Notes: generated by a model not told the origin, from the letters alone. DNA of 7,505 nt from Candidatus Electrothrix marina (GCA_004028495.1 MTKS01000069.1:1-7505); one strand, 5' to 3'; positions 1 to 5,879 are shown, numbered from the stretch's first letter. A program made the numbers and translations.

Positions 1-2
1 AA

Positions 3-689
3 GCGGAACGCCGCGATCAGGGCTTCGGCGATTTGGTTTCTGATATGGTGATGATTCTACGGAATAAAAATGGTCAGGAAAGTCGAAGGGAAATGGCCAA
101 TAAAGTTCTGGAAGTACAAGATGACGGCGATAAGAGCCTGTCTCTTTTTCGCACGCCCCGTGATATTCGAGGAACAGCCTTGTTGACTTTTTCTCATAAA
201 AGCGGTGATGATGAACAATGGCTGTATTTACCCGCCCTGAAACGGGTGAAACGTATTAACTCCCGTAATAAATCTGGCTCCTTTGTTGGCAGTGAATTTT
301 CTTACGAGGATATCTCCAGTCAGGAGGTTGAGGAGTATACCTATAAGTATCTTCGAGATGAAGAGCTTGATGGTCATGCCTGCACAGTGTCTGAATATTA
401 TCCTGTTGATGCGGAGAACTCAGGTTACAGCCGACAGGTGGTGTGGCGGGATAAAGACGAGTATCGCATCCAGAAGGTGGAATTTTATGATCGCAAGGAC
501 AGTCTGCTCAAGACTCTGATCCTGAAGAATTATAAGCAATATGAAGGCAAATACTGGCGGGCCGGGGAAATGCATATGATGAATCATCAGAGCGGGAAAT
601 CTACAGTTTTGCTCTACTCTAAGTACCAGTTCCAGACAGGCCTTACGGATAACGATTTTAACAAGAACAGCTTGAAGAGAGCGAGATGA
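3..689 (+). CDS. Outer membrane lipoprotein-sorting (LolA-like) protein, 5'-truncated by the window edge
   Basis: The reading frame is open from the first complete codon (position 3) to TGA at 687-689, giving 228 residues of a longer protein. Codons before the TTG at 33 (AERRDQGFGD) already fit the family, so TTG 33 is an internal Leu and the real start lies off the left edge. Family hallmarks are the 'GDKSL..F..PRDI+GTALLTFSHK' region, 'DEQWLYLPALKRVKRI', 'KSGSFVGSEFSYEDI', a 'YSRQVVW' strand and the C-terminal 'NSLKRAR'. These are known from periplasmic LolA/LppX-fold proteins annotated as outer membrane lipoprotein-sorting proteins. Such genes typically accompany an MMPL/RND transporter and a beta-barrel, and are thought to carry lipid or lipoprotein across the periplasm. 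The signal peptide would be in the missing part. The downstream barrel fits the usual cluster; the cargo cannot be told from sequence. Confidence 0.88.
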   Translation, partial: AERRDQGFGDLVSDMVMILRNKNGQESRREMANKVLEVQDDGDKSLSLFRTPRDIRGTALLTFSHKSGDDEQWLYLPALKRVKRINSRNKSGSFVGSEFSYEDISSQEVEEYTYKYLRDEELDGHACTVSEYYPVDAENSGYSRQVVWRDKDEYRIQKVEFYDRKDSLLKTLILKNYKQYEGKYWRAGEMHMMNHQSGKSTVLLYSKYQFQTGLTDNDFNKNSLKRAR

Positions 690-713
690 TTAATTGTGAG
701 ATAATTAATTAAT

Positions 714-747
714 ACCCCGCCCCTTGGGACGGGGTTGTTTGTTTTTT
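714..747 (+). terminator. Rho-independent terminator after the LolA-like gene
   Basis: ACCCCG (714-719) pairs with CGGGGT (730-735), and CCC/GGG pair inside around a tiny loop. A T-rich tail runs to 747, ending in six T. This is a GC-rich stem with a U-tract, 25 bases past the stop codon. It ends 13 bases before the next gene's ATG, so the barrel gene is probably partly or wholly uncoupled from the upstream gene unless read-through occurs. Confidence 0.85.
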
Positions 748-760
748 ATGAATTCCTGAT

Positions 761-1987
761 ATGCAGATAATGAGCCGCAAAAAAAAATATTCACGATTTG
801 CAGTAATAACAGCGGTAACAGCGGCAACCTCTCTTTTTCTCCTGTCTCCTCTGGTGGCTTTCGGCTTTGAACTCGCCGGTAATATTGTCCTTGAGGGACG
901 GTATTTTACGGAAGAGCCGAAATTCGCTGCGCAGAAGGAGCATAATGCTTCTATCGTCCTTGAACCTGAGCTGTATTATGCTTTCAGTGATGGCTCAAGC
1001 CTTCTCCTGAAACCCTTTGTTCGTCTTGACAATAATGCGGATGAGCGGAGTCATTGGGATATTCGGGAAGCAAGCTTTATCTGTCCGGCTGAAGACTGGG
1101 AGCTGCAAGTCGGCATCAGCAAAGTTTTCTGGGGAGCAACCGAGTTTGTTCATCTGGTTGACATCATCAATCAGACAGATTCTGTTGAGGACTTCAGCGG
1201 AGAGGAAAAACTCGGGCAACCTATGGTACATCTTTCTGTTCCCCAGGGTCAGGGGATGATTGAGGCGTTCCTTCTTCCTTGGTTTCGGGAACGCACCTTT
1301 CCTGGAGAAAAAGATCGTCTTCGCAGTGAACCCATTATTGCTGCCGATCACCCCTTGTACGAAAGTGCTTCGGAGCAGTTACATCTTGATTTTTCCTTAC
1401 GTTACAGTGATACTGTTGGTAACGCTGACTTTGGCCTGTATCATTTCATGGGTACATCCAGGGATCCTGATCTGCTGTTAGGCGGTGATATGCGTAATCC
1501 TGTTCTGCTCCCCTCTTATCGCCAAATTGGCCAAACCGGTCTGGATGTGCAAATGGTTGCCGGTGATTGGTTGTTGAAAGGAGAAGCCCTGTATCGAACC
1601 GGTCAGGAAAGGGACTTTGCCGCTGCTGTTTGCGGTTTTGAGTACACTTTTTACGGCATTTATGAGAGCGGGGCCGATTTCGGGATTATCGGAGAATATG
1701 TTTTTGATGATCGTGCGGATAAATCCTTGACGGTTTTTAATAACGATTTTATAGGCGGCTTTCGTTTGGCCTTGAACGATGCAGCCGGAACCGAGATTCT
1801 GGCAGGTATCATGAAGGATGTGGAATTATCCACCTGCATGTTTTCAGCAGAGGCGGATCGCCGTTTCGGTGAGCATCTGAAGCTGCACTTGGAAGCCCTG
1901 TTTCTTCTTGATGCAGCGGAGCAGGATGCTGTGCTGCCGCTTGAACAGGACAGCCATCTCTCTCTTGAATTGCAATATTTCTTTTGA
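761..1987 (+). CDS. Outer-membrane beta-barrel protein of MMPL-transporter loci
   Basis: This is a 408-residue secreted protein. A positively charged start (RKKKYSR, residues 6-12) and a hydrophobic stretch (about 13-34) form a signal peptide, with cleavage likely after AFG near residue 35. The mature part has alternating beta-strand character and ends in ...LQYFF, the terminal aromatic signature of outer-membrane barrels. The diagnostic block is residues 118-156: VGISKVFWGATE, then HLVDIINQTD, then GEEKLGQPM. It is followed by FRERTFPG at 175-182. I know this block from uncharacterised barrel proteins next to LolA-like and MMPL transporter genes. A role as the outer-membrane part of that export route is inference. 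ATG 761 is the first start after an in-frame stop at 749-751; ATG 770 (Met4) gives an equally good signal peptide. Neither start has a recognisable Shine-Dalgarno sequence. Confidence 0.82.
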   Translation: MQIMSRKKKYSRFAVITAVTAATSLFLLSPLVAFGFELAGNIVLEGRYFTEEPKFAAQKEHNASIVLEPELYYAFSDGSSLLLKPFVRLDNNADERSHWDIREASFICPAEDWELQVGISKVFWGATEFVHLVDIINQTDSVEDFSGEEKLGQPMVHLSVPQGQGMIEAFLLPWFRERTFPGEKDRLRSEPIIAADHPLYESASEQLHLDFSLRYSDTVGNADFGLYHFMGTSRDPDLLLGGDMRNPVLLPSYRQIGQTGLDVQMVAGDWLLKGEALYRTGQERDFAAAVCGFEYTFYGIYESGADFGIIGEYVFDDRADKSLTVFNNDFIGGFRLALNDAAGTEILAGIMKDVELSTCMFSAEADRRFGEHLKLHLEALFLLDAAEQDAVLPLEQDSHLSLELQYFF

Positions 1988-2294
1988 ATTAAGCTCTGCA
2001 CAGCATCGGTGCTGAGTATATGAACAATATATAGCGTATTGGATCAGTGCGAGCCCGGTTCCTGATAAGCCGGGGCAATCGGATTAGTCGGCATGCCATC
2101 CTGACTTTTTCTTTAACAACAGGAAAAAACAGAATGATTGTTTGCAAGCGTTAAGAATTGCGTTGCAGTTTCAACGCGTAACAGGTAGCTTTCTTTTTCT
2201 TTTTTTTGTCCGACTGATTGCGTGAATATTCCGGAAAAGAGGTCTGCGATGCGGATCTGCACCTGTAAAACATCCCGTACAATAACTACATCTC
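1988..2294. other. Intergenic region with hairpins, T-rich tract and possible -10 box
   Basis: No gene is supported in these 307 bases. They hold a short hairpin CAGCA-TCGG-TGCTG (2001-2014) just past the barrel stop and a CCCGG/CCGGG stem (2054-2058 with 2070-2074). A terminator candidate at 2081-2114 is listed separately. There is also a perfect 6-bp stem GCGTTG/CAACGC (2160-2165 with 2172-2177), and a pyrimidine tract at about 2189-2208 ending in eight T. A TACAAT hexamer (2278-2283), one base from the -10 consensus, lies only 11 bases before the next ATG. No convincing -35 is spaced with it. Confidence 0.5.
2081..2114 (+). terminator. Possible weak terminator after the barrel gene
   Basis: AGTCGG (2086-2091) can pair with CC (2096-2097) and GACT (2103-2106), with an ATCCT bulge. 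An alternative pairs GGAT (2081-2084) with ATCC (2098-2101) around the palindrome GGCATGCC. The T-rich run at 2106-2114 follows directly. The helix is imperfect, so this is only a candidate; the CCCGG/CCGGG hairpin upstream could assist it. Confidence 0.35.
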
Positions 2295-2828
2295 ATGGCA
2301 AAGAAAACAAAATCAGAAAATGTACCGAAAAAGATGCAGGAAACTTTTGCTGCAATTTCTTCCCTGACCGACGCATTCTGTAAGGAACAGCTGAATGAGG
2401 AATATGCGCAGCTGGCCCGTTATCTGACCGCTGCACTGTGCCGCAAGCGACCGTCCCCGCTCGCCAGAGGGAAAACCAACAGCTGGGCCGGCGGTGTTAT
2501 CTACGCGCTCGGGTTTGTTAATTTTCTTTTTGACAAGAGTCAGAAGCCATCTCTGACTGCCGGGGGACTCTGCGCAGGTTTCGGAATCAGTACGAGCAAC
2601 GGGGCGAGCAAATCCAAGCAGATTCGTGATCTGATGGACATGATGCAGTTTGACCCGAATTGGACCTTGCCGAGCAAAATGGACGACAATCCCATGGCTT
2701 GGAAGATTATGGTGGATGGGTTTATTGTGGATGTCCGCAACATGCCTTTGCATATTCAGGAGGTTGCTTATGAAAAGGGATTCATTCCCTATATTCCGGG
2801 ACAGAAGAACGACCTGGGGAAAGTTTGA
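2295..2828 (+). CDS. DUF6398 domain protein
   Basis: This 177-residue soluble protein matches the DUF6398 pattern over nearly its whole length. The basic start carries VPKKMQ. It is followed by 'LTDAFC...LNEEYAQLARYLTAALCRKRPSPLARGK' (about 24-60), 'WAGGVIYALGFVNFLFD' (about 64-80), a helix-turn-helix-like stretch GISTSNGASKSKQIRDLM (about 97-114), 'PSKMDDNPMAW' and the terminal 'EVAYEKGFIPYIP'. No biochemical function is established for the family. The central part resembles a replication- or transposon-associated DNA-binding helix-turn-helix, which is inference. ATG 2295 is the first start after an in-frame stop (2283-2285); no Shine-Dalgarno precedes it. The last residues (QKNDLGKV) leave the family consensus, where a fragment of another gene begins in frame +1. 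DUF6398 genes are often neighbours of pRiA4b ORF-3 genes, which fits that fragment. Confidence 0.8.
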   Translation: MAKKTKSENVPKKMQETFAAISSLTDAFCKEQLNEEYAQLARYLTAALCRKRPSPLARGKTNSWAGGVIYALGFVNFLFDKSQKPSLTAGGLCAGFGISTSNGASKSKQIRDLMDMMQFDPNWTLPSKMDDNPMAWKIMVDGFIVDVRNMPLHIQEVAYEKGFIPYIPGQKNDLGKV

Positions 2829-2961
2829 TTTCGGTGATGACTGGTGGCATCAGATCAATGTGGTGTCGATAACAGAGCCTGTTTCTGCTCCTAAAGGGAA
2901 ATATCCAAAAATCATCAAGCGGAAAGGGGACAGCCCGCCGCAGTACCCGGATGTTGCATAG
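2812..2961 (+). pseudogene. C-terminal remnant of a plasmid pRiA4b ORF-3 (IS1096 TnpR-like) family protein
   Basis: In the +1 frame relative to the DUF6398 gene, and overlapping its last codons, the sequence encodes KFDFGDDWWHQI, then about 20 residues, then KGKYPKII and SPPQYPD, before TAG at 2959-2961. FDFGDDWWHQI and the GKYP...SPPQYPD tail are the best conserved parts of the C-terminal half of pRiA4b ORF-3 family proteins (PF07929), which normally run well over 100 residues. The N-terminal part is missing: upstream in this frame there is only the shadow of the DUF6398 gene. The stub therefore looks like the result of a deletion or frameshift that fused or abutted two accessory genes. I see no start codon or ribosome binding site of its own. 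Confidence 0.72.
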
Positions 2962-3034
2962 ACAGCATCTTTTCTGATTCGCAGTTCCAGAGATCCGGGG
3001 GCAAGATCTGTCCGAAATCGACAAGGGAGAAGGC

Positions 3035-5002
3035 ATGACCATATTGACGAGTATGAAAAGTTCGCCCGAAGAAACCCTGCAACAGATCTTCGGCTTTGAT
3101 GCCTTTCTGCCGGGGCAGGAAGCGGTGATCGCAGCTGTTTTGGCGGGCCGTTCCGCCTTGGCGATTTTCCCCACCGGCCAGGGAAAGAGTCTTTGTTATC
3201 AACTGCCAGCCCTCCATCTTCCCGGCCTGACCTTGGTGGTGTCACCGCTCATGGCCCTGATGAAGGATCAGGTGGATTTTCTTATCGGAAAAGGGATTGC
3301 AGCTGCACGCTTGGATTCATCCTTAGATTTTAGCGAAGTCAACGCGATTTATGACCGGTTGCACCGTAATGAGCTGAAGCTGCTCTATGTGGCTCCAGAG
3401 CGCTTTGCCAATGAGCGCTTTGTGGCCTTGATTGCCCGGCTACGACTTTCTCTACTGGTGATTGACGAGGCCCATTGTATCTCCGAATGGGGCCATAATT
3501 TCCGTCCTGACTACCTCAAACTGGCAGAACTGGCCAAAACCTTTGCGGTGCCTGCGGTGCTGGGCTTGACTGCGACAGCAACGCCCAAGGTGGCAGCGGA
3601 TATCCGACAGAGTTTTGCTGTTGCTGACGCTGACTGCATCCAAACCGGATTCTATCGACCCAACCTCACCCTGCTCTTTGAACCGGCTGAAGATCCAGAT
3701 CAGGCTTTGGTGGATCGACTCAGGGAGCTGGAGGAACCGGACGTGGTAGGCGGGGTAGGCGGACCGACCATCGTCTATGTCACCCTCCAGCAGACCGCCA
3801 TGCAGGTGGCCGCTCTGCTTGCCAAGGAGGGATTTCCGGCCAAACCCTATCATGCCGGAATGAAGGATGAGCAACGGCAGGCGGTCCAGGATTGGTTTAT
3901 GGCCTCGGATAAGGCGATTGTGGTGGCGACCATCGCCTTTGGTATGGGTATTGATAAGAGCAATATCCGTGCAGTCTTTCATTATAACCTGCCCAAGAGC
4001 CTGGAAAATTATGCCCAGGAAATCGGGAGGGCAGGACGGGACGGTCTGCCTTCAACCTGTATTATGCTCGGCAACGGCAATGACCTGCATGTGCTGGAGA
4101 ATTTTGTCTACGGCGATACTCCAGAGCCCGGCCATGTGCCGGAGTTTGTCGATCATATTCTCGGGCAGGAGGCTGTGTTTTCTTGCTCGATTTATGAACT
4201 CTCCGGCCTGTTTGATATGCGACCGTTGGTGGTGAAAACCCTGCTTACCTATCTGGAGCTTGAGGGGCTGCTTGCATCCACCGGGCCGTTTTACAGCAGC
4301 TACTCCTTTAAGCCCTTACGACCTTCTGCGGAGATTCTTCCCCGCTTTGATGCGGAACGACAGGAGTTTCTTAGAAAAATTCTTTCCTGCGCAGTTAAGC
4401 AGAAGATCTGGTTCAGCATTGATCTTGACGAGGCAGCGCAACGGACGGGCAGTCCGAGGAAACGGGTGATCACAGCCTTGGATTATCTGGAACAGCAGGG
4501 TGATCTGGTGCTCAAGGTCAGCGGAGCGCGTCTCGGTTTCAGAAAGCTTGCTGCTGATCATCTTGATATTGCGGTGCTCAAGGATGGGCTGGTCAAGCGG
4601 TTTGCGCAGCGGGAGCGCAGTGACTTGGATCGGCTGGGACTGGTGGTTGATCTGGTCAATCAAGCAGGGTGCAAGACCGGGTTCCTGCTGCGATATTTTG
4701 GTGAGGAACCAGCGGATGCCTGCGGCCATTGCTCGTTCTGTCTGCACGGGGAGAATGCGCAGATAAGCGGCAGGGCGAGCGATGCGGGGGTGCCGGAGCA
4801 AAAGGAGCTGGCGGAAGCGTTGCAACAGTTACGAGCGGAATATCCGCAGGTCTTGGCGAGCCCGCGCCAGATTACGCGCCTGCTCTGTGGGCTTTCATCA
4901 CCCGGTTTGACCAGGAATAAGTTGAGCAAGCATGAACTATTTGGGAAGTTGGACAAGTATCCTTTTGCAGAGGTCATGGAGTGGGTTGGCGGCACTCTGT
5001 GA
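3035..5002 (+). CDS. recQ: RecQ-family ATP-dependent DNA helicase
   Basis: This 655-residue superfamily 2 helicase would unwind DNA 3'-5' during recombination and repair. Motif 0 is FGFDAFLPGQ (19-28) and the Walker A is TGQGKS (47-52). The Walker B is DEAH (144-147), followed by the RecQ signature CISEWGHNFRPDY (148-160). Motif III is LTATAT (178-183), motif V is ATIAFGMGIDK (298-308) and motif VI is QEIGRAGRDG (328-337). Winged-helix-like segments follow at about 383-412 and 459-503. A tetracysteine zinc site sits at C546, C563, C566 and C569, with the same C-x16-C-x2-C-x2-C spacing as E. coli RecQ but about 165 residues further along. The C-terminal TRLLCGLSSPGLTR...LFGKL (about 614-639) recurs in long bacterial RecQ-like proteins; no clear HRDC domain is seen. 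ATG 3035 has a good Shine-Dalgarno (GGGAGAAGG, 3025-3033). The stop codon lies in a hairpin loop, and the next gene is convergent. Confidence 0.95.
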   Translation: MTILTSMKSSPEETLQQIFGFDAFLPGQEAVIAAVLAGRSALAIFPTGQGKSLCYQLPALHLPGLTLVVSPLMALMKDQVDFLIGKGIAAARLDSSLDFSEVNAIYDRLHRNELKLLYVAPERFANERFVALIARLRLSLLVIDEAHCISEWGHNFRPDYLKLAELAKTFAVPAVLGLTATATPKVAADIRQSFAVADADCIQTGFYRPNLTLLFEPAEDPDQALVDRLRELEEPDVVGGVGGPTIVYVTLQQTAMQVAALLAKEGFPAKPYHAGMKDEQRQAVQDWFMASDKAIVVATIAFGMGIDKSNIRAVFHYNLPKSLENYAQEIGRAGRDGLPSTCIMLGNGNDLHVLENFVYGDTPEPGHVPEFVDHILGQEAVFSCSIYELSGLFDMRPLVVKTLLTYLELEGLLASTGPFYSSYSFKPLRPSAEILPRFDAERQEFLRKILSCAVKQKIWFSIDLDEAAQRTGSPRKRVITALDYLEQQGDLVLKVSGARLGFRKLAADHLDIAVLKDGLVKRFAQRERSDLDRLGLVVDLVNQAGCKTGFLLRYFGEEPADACGHCSFCLHGENAQISGRASDAGVPEQKELAEALQQLRAEYPQVLASPRQITRLLCGLSSPGLTRNKLSKHELFGKLDKYPFAEVMEWVGGTL

Positions 5003-5042
5003 GCAGAGTGAAGAGATAGCCAGCTCCAGTTACGGAGCTGGC
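4993..5042. terminator. Tandem hairpins between convergent recQ and the GlsB-like gene
   Basis: Two perfect stems stand in a row. CACTCTG (4993-4999) pairs with CAGAGTG (5004-5010) around a TGAG loop that contains the recQ stop codon. GCCAGCTCC (5019-5027) pairs with GGAGCTGGC (5034-5042) around a 6-base loop. Neither side has a long U-tract; on the minus strand a modestly T-rich stretch (TATCTCTT) follows. The position between convergent genes suggests a bidirectional transcription stop or a 3'-end protective structure. Confidence 0.6.
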
Positions 5043-5064
5043 AAAGTTGCATATAAAAAGGGGG

Positions 5065-5316
5065 CTATTTTTTCTTTATCATACGGTACAGAGCCAAAAG
5101 GAGGACACCGCCACCGGTAGCCAGCAGGATACTTACTATATTAAATCCGGTAACTGTTCCAAATCCGAGAAGTGACCCTATAAAACCACCCACGAAAGCA
5201 CCTGCTATGCCTATCAGGATAGTAACAAAAATCCCTCCGGGATCTTTTCCAGGCATGATGAATTTTGCGAGCACCCCTACAAGCAGTCCCATTACGATCC
5301 AAGTTAAAATACCCAC
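5065..5316 (-). CDS. GlsB/YeaQ/YmgE family stress-response membrane protein
   Basis: This 83-residue, very hydrophobic, glycine-rich protein has three predicted membrane helices at about residues 3-21, 29-51 and 58-78, and a basic tail (MIKKK). The family pattern (PF04226, old name transglycosylase-associated protein) is clear: MGILTWIVMGLLVGVLAKFI, then PG.DPGG, then ILIGIAGAFVGGFIGS.LG. Proteins of this family sit in the inner membrane and are often induced by stress; their molecular role is unsettled. The start is GTG at 5314-5316, backed by a strong Shine-Dalgarno AAGGAG (rc of 5324-5329) seven bases upstream. The length is normal for the family. The gene stands alone, convergent to recQ, with a leader of more than 150 bases if the promoter candidate at 5488-5516 is right. 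Confidence 0.92.
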   Translation of the reverse strand: MGILTWIVMGLLVGVLAKFIMPGKDPGGIFVTILIGIAGAFVGGFIGSLLGFGTVTGFNIVSILLATGGGVLLLALYRMIKKK

Positions 5317-5406
5317 TGTTCGTCTCCTTTTTTGATTTTCAGGTTAATTTCATTGCCGAACTATTACTTATCAGGTAATCATTCCTGACAGTATCTGAAT
5401 AATAAC

Positions 5407-5433
5407 AATATCAAAGGAGGTTATCCTGATATT
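5407..5433 (-). promoter_or_regulatory. Leader hairpin upstream of the GlsB-like gene
   Basis: AATATC (5407-5412) pairs with GATATT (5428-5433), and AGGA (5415-5418) pairs with TCCT (5424-5427) around GGTTA, with a 2-base bulge. On the plus strand it contains a perfect ribosome-binding-like AAAGGAGG (5413-5420), but no start codon follows at a useful distance. Read as minus-strand RNA, it therefore carries a CCUCCUUU anti-Shine-Dalgarno segment inside the leader of the membrane-protein gene. Confidence 0.4.
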
Positions 5434-5481
5434 TTAATATTAGGAGCTTTTCCCGGATAGCTTGAATTTCTTATTGGTTGG

Positions 5482-5504
5482 TATCAAGTTATGTTACCTT
5501 GATA
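5482..5504. promoter_or_regulatory. Palindromic operator candidate
   Basis: TATCAAG (5482-5488) and CTTGATA (5498-5504) form a perfect 7-bp inverted repeat with a 9-base centre. It covers the -10 and most of the spacer of the minus-strand promoter candidate, a typical place for a repressor site. It could alternatively form an RNA hairpin. Confidence 0.4.
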
Positions 5505-5516
5505 GTTTCTTGTCAA
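5488..5516 (-). promoter_or_regulatory. Candidate sigma-70 promoter for the GlsB-like gene
   Basis: On the minus strand a perfect -35 TTGACA (rc of 5511-5516) is followed by a 17-base spacer and CATAAC (rc of 5488-5493), which matches the -10 consensus at four of six positions. Transcription would start near 5480, giving a leader of roughly 165 bases before the GTG at 5316. Confidence 0.45.
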
Positions 5517-5579
5517 TTCAAATACTATTGTTTAAGGAAAAGTCAGGGGATGTCAAGGGAAAACGTCAAGGAAAGGATG

Positions 5580-5674
5580 TTAATGGATGAAGTTGGTGGC
5601 ATAATGCGGCTTCATCGCATTGCACAAGGTCCGGTCACGGGAGGGATTTGAGCGGGAGAACGAAAGCCACCCCC
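5580..5674. other. Unidentified hairpin-rich block upstream of the candidate omega-RNA
   Basis: No convincing gene is present. GATGAAG (5586-5592) pairs perfectly with CTTCATC (5610-5616), while AATGCG (5603-5608) can instead pair with CGCATT (5616-5621), so two mutually exclusive stems overlap. Three similar words, GTCAGGGGA, GTCAAGGGA and GTCAAGGAA, stand just before it (5542-5573). A 22-codon frame from ATG 5584, behind AAGGAAAGG, is possible but has no recognisable product. The block may be flanking or mobile-element-end sequence. Confidence 0.3.
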
Positions 5675-5690
5675 AGTCATTATTGATTAA

Positions 5691-5863
5691 GGTCAGTAAG
5701 GTGCCCAGGAAAACGATGGGAAATGTAAGTATCCAAGAAAGATATCTGTATCGACGAGGAACACAGCTCATCCCTATTCTGTGACCGATCAAGCACAAGG
5801 TGGCCCTTATGAGCACGGGTGGTCTCAAGGGCCAGGGGTAAACCCAGCCCGGAACCGGGCACC
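5691..5863 (+). ncRNA. Candidate HEARO / IscB omega-RNA without an adjacent iscB
   Basis: The segment folds as one unit. A perfect closing helix joins GGTGCCC (5700-5706) and GGGCACC (5857-5863). Inside are CACAG/CTGTG (5762-5766 with 5779-5783), TGGCCCTT plus GAG with CTC plus AAGGGCCA (5801-5813 with 5824-5834), a GGG-GTAAA-CCC mini-hairpin (5836-5838 with 5843-5845... pairing around TAAA) and GCCCGG-AA-CCGGGC (5847-5860). The 5' GGTCA (5691-5695) can pair with TGACC (5782-5786), which would be a pseudoknot. From memory, the opening GGTCAGTAAGGTGCCC and the layout resemble the HEARO RNA, the omega-RNA that guides the IscB nuclease; about 175-205 bases is the expected scaffold size. The guide would be the roughly 16 bases before 5691. 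No IscB-like start follows on the plus strand. A group II intron fragment is the main alternative. The identification rests on remembered pattern, not on a covariance search. Confidence 0.6.
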
Positions 5864-5879
5864 CGATCTTTCGGCGGAA

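Noticed and set aside
33..35. TTG as the start of the first gene
   Set aside because: The frame is open upstream to the window edge and those codons fit the family, so TTG 33 is an internal Leu.
995..2001. Open frames antisense to the barrel gene
   Set aside because: They overlap a well-supported coding sequence and show no domain, signal peptide or ribosome binding site.
2051..2101. Riboswitch (c-di-GMP, cobalamin or TPP type)
   Set aside because: Only short stems are present; none of the conserved core words of these classes was found.
2926..2934. GGGGACAGC as an inverted partner of GCTGTCCCC at 6782-6790
   Set aside because: A nine-base match at this distance, one copy inside the coding remnant, is expected by chance.
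2313..3245. Several minus-strand frames across the DUF6398 gene, the stub and the recQ start
   Set aside because: Low-complexity, Arg/Pro-rich translations typical of antisense shadows; no start signals.
3452..5052. Long minus-strand frames inside recQ
   Set aside because: Antisense shadows of a clear helicase gene.
5413..5420. AAAGGAGG as a ribosome binding site for a plus-strand gene
   Set aside because: No ATG, GTG or TTG follows at a usable distance with a meaningful frame.
5580..5862. Two overlapping minus-strand frames of 82 and 60 residues
   Set aside because: Their translations resemble no family and lie over strongly base-paired DNA better explained as structured RNA.
5580..5863. 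Group II intron remnant
   Set aside because: No domain V hairpin, no GTGYG boundary and no reverse transcriptase were found; the HEARO-like layout fits better, though this stays the main alternative.
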